A stretch of DNA of 14,426 nt from Auxenochlorella pyrenoidosa (GCA_001430745.1 KQ482032.1:1432458-1446883), one strand, 5' to 3'. Counted from the stretch's first letter, positions 1-8,905 are shown. Translations and numbers: made by a program. Notes: generated by a model from the sequence alone, not told the origin.

Positions 1-1892
1 CCCCCCATCCCCCCCCCGCGCCCCCGCGCCGCAGCCCCACGCAGCGGCCCCGGCCACCTCGGCGCGGCGCGCGGCAAAAGGGCTCTGTCGTCGTCGACCT
101 GTCCAAGTCTGCGGCCGCGGCGCCGCCCCTGCTGGGCATCCTGGACGGCAAGTTTCGGCTGGAGCCGGGCGAGGTGGCGGCGCTGCGCCAGCAGCACGGG
201 CTGGGCGAGGAGGAGCTGCTGGCGCGGCTCATCCAGCCGGCGGCGCAGCAGGCGCGGCCGCCCATCTCCTCCTTCCACGTGGGGTGAGGCGGGCGGGCGG
301 CAGGGCGGGCGGGGGCACTTGTGTGGACGGGTTGCGGCGGGTGCATGCGCCAGACGTCCAGAAGCCAGCAGTTGGTGGGCGCCATGCGGGTGCTGGCGTG
401 CGGCAGCAAGCATGCTCACCTGCCCACCACGCTTGGCCCCTGCATTTTTTTTTGCGCCCGGCTGCCAGGTGTTCCTGCCCAGGAAGGCAGCCATGTTTTG
501 GTGCGTCTGTTGATGTTGATGCTCATCCGACGCCCGCTCGCTTGTCGGCCCCCCACCCCCACACCCCCACACCGGCAGGGCTGTGGGCCTGGGCGCCAGC
601 GGGGCCCTGTACGTGGGCGTCAACCTGGAGTTTGCGCGCCTGCCGCTGTACAACTCGGTCCATGCGGAGCAGTTCCTGCTGGTCAACGCGCTGCACCACG
701 GGGAGGCCGAGCTGCGGCGGCTGGCCGTCAGCGCCGCGCCCTGCGGCCACTGCCGCCAGTTCTACTCCGAGCTGGCCTGCGCGGTGGGTGCCCGCTGGGG
801 CGCTGCCAGGGTGGGCTCTGCCAATCGGTGCTGAACGCAGCTGCCTGAAGGTCTGCCTGGGAGGTGCCTGTGCGACGGGCGCCCCGCCTGCCAGGGCCCA
901 GCCGCGAGCCTGCTCGCCAGGGCCTTGCTTGGGCACCCAACCTGGGATTACTGCTGCCCCGCATGCTGCTGCCGCGCCGTCAGTGGGCCTCCTCGCTATG
1001 CCACGCGCAGCATGGTGAGACGTTTCATGCATGCGCCGTTCCGTGGGGCCCTTTGCCCTCACGCCACGCCCCGCTGCCCGGCCCGCCGCAGGAGACGGTG
1101 CGGTTCAGCTTCCAGGGCGGCACCTACTCCCTGGGCCAGCTGCTGCCCATGCGGTTCAAGCCGCAGGACCTGCTGTCCGACCCACCGCCCCCGCTGCTGC
1201 TGGAGCGCCAGGACAATCGGGTGCAGCTGACGCCCGCTGCGGCGGCGGCGCTGGCGCAGCGCTCGCACGACCCCGCGTTTGTGCGCGCGGCGGCAGAGGC
1301 GCTGGCCGCGGCGGCGGGCAGCTACGCGCCCTACTCGCGCTGCCCGGCGGGGGCGGCCATCGTGACGGCAGAGGGCGAGGTGTACAGCGGGGGGTACGTG
1401 GAGAGCGCGGCGTACAACCCCAGCCTGCCGCCGCTGCAGACCGCCATCATCGATGCGGTCATAGGTGGGTGGGGGGCCCGGGGGCATGGGGGGACTGCAT
1501 GCTGGCGGCGCCGCCGCGCTTGCAAGCGGGATTGCAGGCCTGAGCAGTCTCAGTGCTCCTTATTTGGGATTGCGGCTCACCTAGTGGTGGGCACACAGGC
1601 GTGTCCAATGACCCCCCACCGACCCACCCACCCACCCACCACACACACACACACACACTTAAACACATATACCACCCCCACTCCACCCGACTCCACCCCC
1701 ACCCACCCGCTGGCTGCAGACGGCATGCCCTGCTACACAGCGGCGCGCGAGGTGGTGCTTGTGGAACTGGCGGCGGGGGCGGTGCAGCACGCCCTCACGA
1801 CGCGCGTCGCGCTCGAGCAGATTGCGCCGCAGGCCAAGCTCACCGTGCTGCAGGCAGAGTGGGCCCCTGGCGCTGAGCCGCCGCATGCCTGA
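1..1892 (+). CDS. CDA: Cytidine deaminase, plant-like homodimeric type (5'-partial, 4 exons visible)
   Basis: Hydrolyses cytidine and deoxycytidine to uridine and deoxyuridine in pyrimidine salvage. Exons: about 35-283, 579-783, 1092-1464, 1720-1892; all junctions are GT-AG and phases agree (2, 0, 1). The first 34 bases are C-rich and end in GCCGCAG, so they may be the end of an upstream intron; the start codon lies outside the window. The catalytic domain has the zinc/proton-shuttle motif HAEQF (His codon 661-663, Glu 667-669) and the zinc ligands in PCGHC (Cys codons 742-744 and 751-753). Exon 1 gives the N-terminal helical segment ending SSFHVG. The second, non-catalytic CDA-like domain is in exon 3 (SYAPYSRCPAG, ESAAYNPSLPPLQ) and keeps the fold but lacks zinc ligands, as expected for the E. 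coli/plant two-domain class. The C-terminus in exon 4 (VVLVELAAGAV, IAPQAKLTVL) also matches the plant pattern. The gene converges on IPK1. Confidence 0.93.
1622..1658. repeat. (CCCA)n plus (CA)n microsatellite in deaminase intron 3
   Basis: CCCA units run directly into a perfect dinucleotide AC run within the 255-bp intron 1465-1719. It forms part of the C-rich tract before the acceptor at 1719. No function is evident beyond a pyrimidine-rich tract, and it is likely length-variable. Confidence 0.9.
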
Positions 1893-2079
1893 GCCAGCTC
1901 CGTTGCATGCCGCTTGCAGTTGCTGCCGCCCTGCCGTCTCGCTCAGCATGCACATACCACCTGCCAACATATCTGCCCATGGGGCCGTTTTCCTCAGTCC
2001 CCTCCTCTGTACCTCATTCCTTCCCAGCGTGTTCCTATCGCAACACTGCCGGTGCATACTGACCGATTGCACAAGCTTC

Positions 2080-2084
2080 TGTAA
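2080..2084 (+). terminator. Polyadenylation signal TGTAA of the cytidine deaminase gene
   Basis: TGTAA occurs 188 bases after the deaminase stop codon, in a relatively AT-rich stretch. TGTAA is the established polyadenylation signal of many green algal nuclear genes; use here is inferred. It faces a matching signal of the convergent gene 43 bases further on. Confidence 0.6.
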
Positions 2085-2126
2085 CAAACCAACCAACCAA
2101 TTCTGTGCAGCATGTGAAAACTGTCC

Positions 2127-2131
2127 TTACA
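2127..2131 (-). terminator. Polyadenylation signal TGTAA of the IPK1 gene
   Basis: The plus strand reads TTACA, giving TGTAA on the minus strand 52 bases past the IPK1 stop codon at 2183-2185. Position and sequence fit a green algal polyadenylation signal. Cleavage a short distance downstream would fall near 2105-2115, close to the expected end of the opposing transcript. Confidence 0.6.
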
Positions 2132-2182
2132 CCTTTAAAGGTACGGCGTCTGACGTAAGCATTGCCCGCCACTGCTAGCGCC

Positions 2183-4377
2183 TCAGTCGCCAGGCTGTCC
2201 CCGCAGGTGCGCTCGTGCCGCCGCCACGATCCTCTGGTCCAGGGCGTGGTGGGCTGGGATCTTGGCCAGCGGCTTTATGTCCAGGTCCACAAAGGAGATG
2301 CGGTACCTGAAGAGCAGGCCGCAGGGCAGCAGGCGCAGCACGCCCGGCTCGCCGTCGACCTGCGCCTGGACGGCCTTGGCACGGCAGGGCAGCTGCCCGC
2401 CGCCGCCGCTGCCGCTGCCCCCGTCACTGCTGCCGCTGGTATTGTGAACCTTGTGGCTGGCCTTGCCGTTGGCAGCGCTCGCATTGCTGCATCCTTGACA
2501 GGCCCCAACGGCAGGGCAGTCCCGGCTGCCTACTTGCTGCTGCTGCTGCTGCGGCGGCGGCGGCGGCTGCTGGCACCGCTGGAGCGCGATCATGAGCGCG
2601 CAGTCCTTGGCAGTGGCAGAGGCCACATAGGACCGCAGCACGGCGTGCGCCTCGGCTTCAGGGAGGGCTAGCAAGCGGCGCATCGCGGCGCTATGCCCTT
2701 CCTCCCCGCCCTCGCCATCCAGCGGCTCCTGCTCAGTGTCGCACAAGCTTGTGCTGCTGCCCTGCAATCCATCAACCGCTGCTGCCTCGACTGTTGCTGC
2801 TGCAGGTGCCGCTGCTGCCTCGGCTTCTGCAGCCGCACCCACGGTCAGGCCCGTCAGGCGGCAGTACAGGCGGTAGATGCCCTCAATATCATACTGGCAC
2901 TGGCTCTGTGCCTGCAGCAGCCGCTGCAGCACGCCCTCTGCTTCAAGCGCAACTGCCAGCAGCTCTATGAGGGCGTCCCGCTGCTGGCCGGCGGGCAGCA
3001 GTGGCAGCAGGCCCGCCAAGGACGCATCCTCGTCGATGCCTAGCGTTTTGCCCGCCCGCCGCTCTGCATGTTGCTGCTCTGCCTGATGCTGCTGCTGCTG
3101 CTGCTGCTGCGTGTTTGTCTTCCCTGCTTGCTGCAACGCCTGCAGCCTGTCTTGCACATGCTTCTCGGCTTGCTGCTGCTCTATGCTTGCTGTTGCCGCT
3201 GGCGCCAGCTGCCGCGGCTGGCCGTCCACGAAGAGCCGCAGGTTGTTCTGTGGGTGCGCCAGCAGCGCCCGCAGCGCCTCGCGCACGCGGGCGGGCCGCC
3301 CCGAGAAGAGGTCGCGGGGGTCGTATGGGCTGCAGGCAGCAATCTTGCCCTGCATGCCGGCGCAAGGTGGACCAGGGGTTCAGCTGATGAGCCGAAAGCA
3401 GAGGACGCGCAGGAAGATGTGTGACCTCGCTTGGAAACTTGCTGGAAGAGACCCAATCAGGCTGGGAGCGCATCCTTACGCTGGGCACTGAGGTCCGCCC
3501 GGGAAGGAAAGCCCCCCACCGCCCCTGGCCCCTGCCACCTGCGACAGCTTCAGCATCTGGTGCAGCTGGTAGCGGGAGTTGGAGCGCTTGATGTGCCGGT
3601 TGTCGGGGTGCACCGTGGCGCAGCGCCCAACAAAGCCGCACTTGGGCTTGAGCTCCAGGCAGACCACCGGCCCGGCGCCCTCTGCTGCAGCTGCGCCCCC
3701 GCCGCCAGACAAGCCATGCGGGCCCCTGCTGCCGCTGCTGCCGCTGCTGGCGAGGAGGGTGACATCCGGCAGCAGCGCTGCTGCTCGCACCCCTGCTGCT
3801 GCACTTGATCTGCCATCACCCCCGGGGTGCAGCCCATTGGCTGCCAGGACCTTCTCAAGATAGCCTGGAGGAGCGGCCACTGGCTGCGCCCGAGGCACAT
3901 GCTGCTGGCCCAGCAGCCGCACCATCACCCGCTGCACATATCGCTGCTCCCTGCACATTGCCGCTAACGCTACGGCTGCAGAACTGCCGCCGTCTTCCGC
4001 TGCGGCCTCAGCAGTAGAGGCGATGTCCCCAAGAACCGCGTCCCACACCGCCGCCTCCAGTGCCGCTTGCTCAGGGAGCGGGGCGGGTCTGGGCTTCCGC
4101 ACGCGCAGCACCATGCCATCCTGCACAACGAAGGAGGTCGGGGATGTCGGGACATGGCGAGCACAGGGCAACGGGCAGACGATCTGAGGCAAGGCGGGAG
4201 AAGACGCAGGTGGCACAGCGCCGCCGCTCAGTGGCAATCCCGCACCAGATGTCTGGATTCCCTGGCGCTTTCACGATCCAGGCAGAACACCCAGTTCGCC
4301 GCTCCCTCGCCCTTGAGCCGCCAGCGCTCGGGAGGCACCACCCCCAAGCTTGCGAGTAAAGGCGAGGAGTCCTCCAT
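2183..4377 (-). CDS. IPK1: Inositol-pentakisphosphate 2-kinase (IPK1), 3 exons, about 626 aa
   Basis: Phosphorylates the 2-position of inositol 1,3,4,5,6-pentakisphosphate to make phytate (IP6). Exons in transcript order: 4377-4246, 4120-3539, 3349-2183; both introns are GT-AG, phase 0, 125 and 189 bp. Family motifs appear in order: WRLKGEGAANWVF (residues 19-31, N-lobe nucleotide loop), VLRVRK (48-53), LELKPKCGF (199-207), IKRxxxRxxxHQ (221-232), YDPRDLFSG (247-255), PQNNLRLFVDG (271-281), YDIEGIYRLYCRL (391-403), ATAKDCALMI (483-492, catalytic Asp at 487) and VDLDIKPLAKIP (592-603, metal-binding Asp). The protein is longer than the usual roughly 450 aa because of Gln-rich and Gly/Ser-rich inserts near 295-340, 405-460 and 498-560. 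The start at 4377 was chosen because family members begin just before the GEGAAN motif; an in-frame ATG at 4500 would add 41 residues. Intron 1 uses donor GTGCGG, selected by phase and spacing. The gene diverges from the methyltransferase-like gene. Confidence 0.93.
2535..2574. repeat. CTG/CGG trinucleotide run inside the IPK1 coding region
   Basis: Plus-strand CTG repeats followed by CGG repeats are read on the minus strand as a proline run then a glutamine run (residues about 500-510 of IPK1). The array keeps the reading frame. Confidence 0.85.
3087..3110. repeat. CTG trinucleotide run, polyglutamine in IPK1
   Basis: A pure CTG run on the plus strand encodes seven consecutive glutamines on the minus strand (residues 319-325 of IPK1), inside a Gln/Ala/His-rich insert that follows the conserved PQNNLRLFVDG block. 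Confidence 0.9.
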
Positions 4378-4640
4378 GGCTGTTAGGCAATTGAAACCAA
4401 TCTGACAATCACTGGTTGCCAAGCTTGCTTCCAATGAAGTGCTCTTCCACCCGGGGCCAGCTCGAAGGGCAATTGAGTGCATTGTTTCAAAAGTTTTCAC
4501 CTGCCGAAACGATCAAAGACCCTTGGCAACTTGGAAATTCTCTCGGCTTGGAGAGAAGCACCGTTTATACTTTTCGGTCGGGGACCCACCTGCCTGCTGC
4601 TGGCACCAAACGCCGCTCCCTACCGAATAAAGACGCTCTC
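4378..4640. promoter_or_regulatory. Divergent intergenic region between IPK1 and the methyltransferase-like gene
   Basis: About 263 bases separate the chosen IPK1 start (minus, 4377) from the first well-supported methyltransferase start (plus, 4641). The region is clearly less GC-rich than the flanking exons, as expected for a promoter and 5' leaders. I see no clear TATA box. It holds a plus-strand ATG at 4434 in frame with the downstream exon, and a 7-bp perfect hairpin at 4538-4557. A bidirectional promoter is inferred only from gene layout. Confidence 0.45.
4538..4557. other. Perfect 7-bp stem with 6-nt loop in the putative 5' leader
   Basis: TTCTCTC at 4538-4544 pairs with GAGAGAA at 4551-4557 around the loop GGCTTG. 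It lies about 85 bases upstream of the ATG at 4641, in the probable leader of the methyltransferase-like gene. The stem is short, and function is unproven. Confidence 0.5.
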
Positions 4641-7032
4641 ATGCTAGCTTCGGCACATGGGTGGCTGGCCCCAGCCCTGCCTGCCGCTGCAGCAACGGCG
4701 CTCCGGCTCGCGGCGCCAGCGCTACTGCGGCACCTTGGCGCGCGGCCGCATGCTCATGCCCACCACCCGATCCCAAATCCCCACATCCATCCTCAATCTG
4801 AAGAGCCGCAGCCGCACGACCATGTGCCGCACCAGCTGAGCTGCATCGTGCCGGAGCAGCCGTCGCAGCCGCCGCTGCCATGCCTGGGGTACGTCTTGTT
4901 GCTGGGGTGTGTGCTGGGCTCACACCTGCGCGGCCTGGGAGCTGGTACAGCGGTAAAGCTGGAAACCCCGACCCCCAGTTTCGATTGTGATGGACGGATC
5001 CTAGGTCGGCGCGAGCATTCCCTGGTGCACCCCCCGTGCCTGCCTGTGCTCTGCAGGCTGAAATACGCGCCCCGCGTGTGGGGGCAGGTAGCGGAGCTCT
5101 TCCCAGATCGCCACGCCTCGCCACCGATCTGCATTGCCATCACCCCCGACCTCAGCGAGTCCACCAGCCTGTGCCCTGCAACCGCCACACCCGGCCATGA
5201 GCTGCAGGCAGCCGGCTTCCAAGTGACGTCCCTGCTGCTGCACCGCCCCACGACAGCGGCGCATGGGCAGCAGTGCGGCGGCGTGCCTGAGAAGCGGCAA
5301 TGCTGTCTGCAGGTTGCGGCAGAGCAGGCGACAGCAGCAGCGGCAGGGCAAGGGCAGGCGCCCTCAGGGCAGGGGCAGGCGGCAAGGGCCAAGCTTCCTG
5401 GCGCCGACCTTTTCTGCTTTGCAGACACAATGCACATGGTGGATGTGCGCCGCGCCCTGCAGGCAAGGCACCTTGCTCCCAGCAGCGCTGCAAGCTTTCT
5501 GTGGCCTTGCTCCATCTGCCCCCAAAGCATGGATGCATGACCTGTGGCCCTGCCCTGCCCCCCCTTGCCTGTCTGGGGTTGCCTGATCCATGCCCTCGCC
5601 CATGCGGCGCGCACACAGGCGGCTCACCGCCACCTGCGGCCCCTGGGCCTGCTGCTGGTGCTGTGGACCGACCTGGACCTGAGCGATGGCTTTGTGCTGG
5701 GGCTGGAGGAGGCGCTCGAGGCGGCCATGCCGGGTGGGCAGCTGAGGCTTGCTCTGATGGGAATTGGATGAGGATTGCATGAGGACACGCCTGGAAACAT
5801 GGCAGAGAGGCAGGAGAGGGCATTTGGTATTGAGGCAGTTGGAGAAGGAGGTCGGGCAGGGTCAGAGCAAGGCGTGCTGCCCCTTCGGCATTACATGCCC
5901 CGGGGGGGGAGGGGGGGGCGCGAACTTGCATCACCTGGCCCCTGAATGCCTCCTGTTGTGAACGAGTGCGGCCTGGGCCCTCGCTGCATCCAGCGTGACA
6001 GTGTGCCTGCCTCCTGTTGTGAAGGGAAGTGTCTGGCCAGCAGTGCCGAGAACTCTGCGCAACCCTGCCCTGCAGGCTACTGCCGCTACGACTGCCAGCG
6101 CGACCCGGCCATCTGGGTGCCTCGCCTGCAGCTTGGTGAGGCCTTCCTTGGCCGCACCCCCACAATAAACAGGGGCAACAAGTCCAGCCATTCCGTGCGC
6201 CTGAGGCAGCCAACCGCCACCTTGAGTTGTGATCCACCACCTGCTCAACTCCCCATCCCTGCTGGACCCTTGCGGCGGTCCTGCACCCAAGCCCACCCCG
6301 CACCCCCAACCCCGCCTCCCCTCTGCGCAGGCGGCCTCTTCCGCCTCATCGACTACTCCGCCCTGCCCCACTCCCTCTCCCTCCCTGCCTCGGCCTTCCT
6401 GGACTCGCTCGACTCTCGTGCCGCGCTGCGCTCGGCGCTGGGCACCGCCGGGCGGCGCGGGTTCCACGCCCGCATGCAGCGGCTGGTGGGCGCCCACTTT
6501 AGGACGGGGGCCGCGCATAGCCCCGCAGCAGAGGCAGCGGCAGTAGAGGCAGGGGTGAGAGGAGGGCGGGCGGCTGCAAGGGAGGAGAAGTGGCTGTCAG
6601 GCTGCGGAGGCGGCAACAGCGGGCATACGGCAGGCGGGCAGATGGGTCACACTGCCTGCCTGGGTGCGGCCTGCAGTTCCGTGCACCATGCACACCGCAG
6701 GCACTCCTCCAAGTGGTTGAGGGCCTCTGCTGCTGTCTGTCAGCCTGTTGGCACCCTGCCGCCAAGCCGAGCGTGTGTGCGATTTCATGACTTCCCCCAT
6801 CCCCACCCCTCACCTCTGGGCACCCCCCGCACGCCACCCCACCGTGCAGACAACTGCACGCATCCCGTCTCAGCAGCAAATGGTGCATCTCAGCCTTCAC
6901 ACAAAAGCCTACTTGCTGGCCCGTGCTGCCGCGGTGGTGCCGCCTGTCCTGGGCGGCAGCCAGGCACCCCGCGGTCAGCTAGAGCCGGAGCGAGTCTGCC
7001 TCTTCTGCGGAAGCCCAGTGGCACTGGACTGA
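4641..7032 (+). CDS. SAM-dependent methyltransferase-like protein (6-exon model, ends uncertain)
   Basis: Proposed exons: 4641-4888, 5057-5462, 5619-5733, 6076-6135, 6331-6485, 6850-7032, about 388 aa; every junction is phase-consistent (2, 0, 1, 1, 0). The core resembles type-11 class I methyltransferases of the kind that read 'YRPxYP...SVDLVTVAQALHWFD...VLRPGGxLAxW'. Here LPGADLFCFADTMHMVD (exon 2) is followed, across a GC-AG intron, by VRRALQ/AAHRHLRPLGLL and then VLWTD, with the spacing expected of that family. Exon 2 opens with LKYAPRVWGQVAELFPDRH, which fits the region before motif I. Exons 4-5 give DPAIWVPRLQLGGLFRLIDY and SALPHSLSLPASAFLDSLDS, matching the C-terminal cap. No canonical GxGxG motif I is visible, so activity is uncertain. 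Start alternatives are 4434 and 4641. The final exon (ending CLFCGSPVALD) and the junction 6485/6850 are the weakest parts. The substrate is unknown. Confidence 0.6.
5463..5618 (+). other. GC-AG intron in the methyltransferase-like gene
   Basis: The exon ends CTGCAG and the intron begins GCAAGG rather than GT; the acceptor is CACACAG at 5618. Both sides are phase 0 and the join gives VDVRRALQAAHRHLRPLG, which restores the family spacing between the aromatic/acidic motif and the LRP motif. GC-AG introns are a known minor class whose donors usually have strong flanking consensus, as here. Confidence 0.7.
5947..6023. repeat. 16-bp direct repeat within a methyltransferase-gene intron
   Basis: TGCCTCCTGTTGTGAA occurs at 5947-5962 and again at 6008-6023, 61 bases apart, inside the 342-bp intron 5734-6075. 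The bases between them are not repetitive. It may be a small local duplication. Confidence 0.8.
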
Positions 7033-7511
7033 GTGGGCCTGCAGCCACCTCGCCTCCATTCATGCTTGGGCCGTTTGGGAGAAGCTGAACAGGTCAGCGG
7101 TGATAATGACATGTGCATTCCAGACTCTGGCAGTGTGCTAGCCGGCACGTGCAATCTTGTACCTTTCAGTTGTTTGGGCTTTACATGGCGTGCGCTAAAC
7201 TACAGGGTGTTGCAAGCTAGCAAAGTGGGAATGGAGAGAATTCTGCCAGTTATGTGTTTGCATTCATACGCGACGAGGATGGTGTCTACGGCATGGAGCC
7301 AGCGAGCATCATTGCAGGGTGCCTGGCTGCAGTAGCGATGACAGATCAAATAATTCGAGGGATCAGAGGCGGGTGCCAAGGATTGCGATTCTAGCGTGCT
7401 TGAAGCTGCTGCTTGTGCTACAGCGAGCTCATGTCCACGCTTCCAGCTGTCAGCAACACACCAATGCACGAGCTGCTCTAGTTGGGTCGCGGCCAGCGGG
7501 TCCCAGCTTTC
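7033..7511. other. Convergent intergenic region, 3' ends of two genes
   Basis: No coding exon could be supported here. The region is less GC-rich than the exons and holds the 3' untranslated ends of the methyltransferase-like gene (stop at 7032, plus) and the secreted-protein gene (stop at 7512, minus). I find no TGTAA on the plus strand; one occurs on the minus strand at 7181-7185. Confidence 0.6.
7181..7185 (-). terminator. Possible TGTAA polyadenylation signal of the secreted-protein gene
   Basis: The plus strand reads TTACA, i.e. TGTAA on the minus strand, about 330 bases past the stop codon at 7512-7514. Such a long 3' UTR is common in green algae, but the assignment rests on one pentamer. 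Confidence 0.4.
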
Positions 7512-8709
7512 TCAGGCCTGGGTGGCGCCAGTAAGGTCATCGTACAGCAGCTCTGCCAGGCCGTTGTCCTCGGTCACCTGGAGCAGTGGGGAGCAGGGCA
7601 GACGAGCGGCGGCAGCATGGTGACGCCGGCATGTCACATGCTAGCCACGGCTTCGCGCCAGGCTACCCCTGGCGTGGCTCAGCTGCAGCTGCATCTGCCA
7701 TGGCCTGGCTGGAGTGGCATGAGGGGCACAGGCAAGGCCGCAGCATGCCGCTGCCTTTTCCACAAGGCCCTCTCCTCCCCTCACCGAGTACATGGCGCCG
7801 CAGGTCTTGGTGAGGCTGCCGTCGGGCGCGACAGTGTAGCCGGTCAGCAGCACGCCGCCGGTGTCCTCGTCCAGCCTCAGCCGCACGTTCTTGGCAGTGT
7901 CTGTGCCAAAGCCGATGCTCAGCCACAGGTCGCCGCTGCCAGAGGCTGCAGACGGCCGGGTGGGTGCGGCAGGAGCGTCAGTGACGAGCCAGATCGAGCA
8001 CTGATGCATCCAACCCTTCGGGAGGCTGCTCCAATGGCTGAAGGCAGCTGTATAGTCAGCATTGGAAGGACGCGGCCCACCACGGCTGCCCGCACTCCAC
8101 GGGTTCACGCACTTGCTTTGTCGGGGCAGAGCGGGAGCCGGCGGCACGCGGCAAGGCTTTGACGTCGTGGCACACCACTGCTCATTCATTTCCAACATGC
8201 AAAGCAGTCGGGGGCCGATGTTGCGCCCAGCCCTGCTCACAGGCGCCGGCGCCCTCGGCGCAGTACTGGGCCGCCAGCGCGCTGCCGCTCTGCAGCAGCT
8301 CCACCTCCCGCAGGCCATCGTCGTTGGTGGTCTCGTTGCTCCAGTGCACAGTAAATGCACGGCCTGTGAAGGAGGAGGGGTGGAGAGGAGGGAGTGAAGG
8401 AGCCTGGAGACGGGGCAACAGCACAGGCCCTCCGTCACTGTTTGCACCTGCACTGCCGCTGTGTGCCAGCGCATGTGCCCCCACACCTGCCTCGCCCTCA
8501 CCGCAGGCGGCCTGGTCAGGCGTGGAGCCCTGAGCAGCCGTGAAGGGGCAGGGGATGCCAGGGAGCTGGGTCAGGGTGCCGTCGATCAGGGTCAGCTGGG
8601 CAAACATCTCGGTGTATGAGGGAAGGCCAGCGGCGGCGGGGCGGGCGGACGAGGCGGCCAGCGCCACAACCAGCGCGGCAATAGCCAGGGTGCAAGGGCG
8701 AGGCGCCAT
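7512..8709 (-). CDS. Predicted secreted protein of unknown function, 4 exons, 185 aa
   Basis: I do not recognise a family. Exons in transcript order: 8709-8502, 8363-8241, 7945-7785, 7577-7512; introns of 138, 295 and 207 bp are GT-AG with phases 1, 1, 0 agreeing, and the stop is TGA. The N-terminus is a classic signal peptide: MAPRP, a hydrophobic core (TLAIAALVVALAAS, 7-20), then a probable cleavage site after AAA near residue 27. The mature part has no further membrane segment, four cysteines (54, 69, 104, 159) suited to two disulfides, and one N-glycosylation sequon (N79-E-T). The central stretch DLWLSIGFGTDT...VRLRLDEDTGGVLLTGYTV looks like beta strands and may form a small beta-sandwich. 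The acidic C-terminal exon reads VTEDNGLAELLYDDLTG. The start was chosen at 8709 because the signal peptide begins there; a 49-residue upstream extension is possible but unlikely. Export to the wall, medium or a vacuole is inferred. Confidence 0.75.
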
Positions 8710-8890
8710 TGCTGCTGCTCCTCGGTGCTCTGCAGCCGGGGATGTGGTGAGCAGGTAGCGAGCAGTGGCTGGGCAGAGCCGAGGGCCTGCGGCCCTGCAG
8801 CGGTGGCGGTGGTCAGCCTCCCTTGACGCTGACGGCCATGTGCGTTGCAAAGGCACTCGTTTTGCTGCCTAGCACGTCGAACTTTTCTTT

Positions 8891-8905
8891 CGACTTTGAA
8901 AGTCG
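8891..8905. promoter_or_regulatory. 15-nt perfect inverted repeat, possible protein-binding site
   Basis: CGACTTT G AAAGTCG: two 7-bp arms around one base, about 185 bases upstream of the secreted-protein start codon and in AT-richer DNA. Symmetry of this kind suits a dimeric transcription factor, but no specific factor can be named. Confidence 0.4.

Noticed and set aside
864..1092. Upstream part of the open frame that leads into deaminase exon 3
   Set aside because: It is intron 784-1091: clear GTGGGT donor and GCCGCAG acceptor, and the intron-derived peptide has no similarity to the family.
5152..6309. 385-codon open frame on the minus strand
   Set aside because: It is antisense to the methyltransferase exons, is rich in Arg/Gly/Pro/Ala of the kind GC-rich shadow frames give, and has no recognisable domain; the plus strand has phase-consistent exons with family motifs.
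7482..8162. 226-codon plus-strand open frame
   Set aside because: Antisense to the secreted-protein exons, which give a signal peptide and consistent splice phases on the minus strand.
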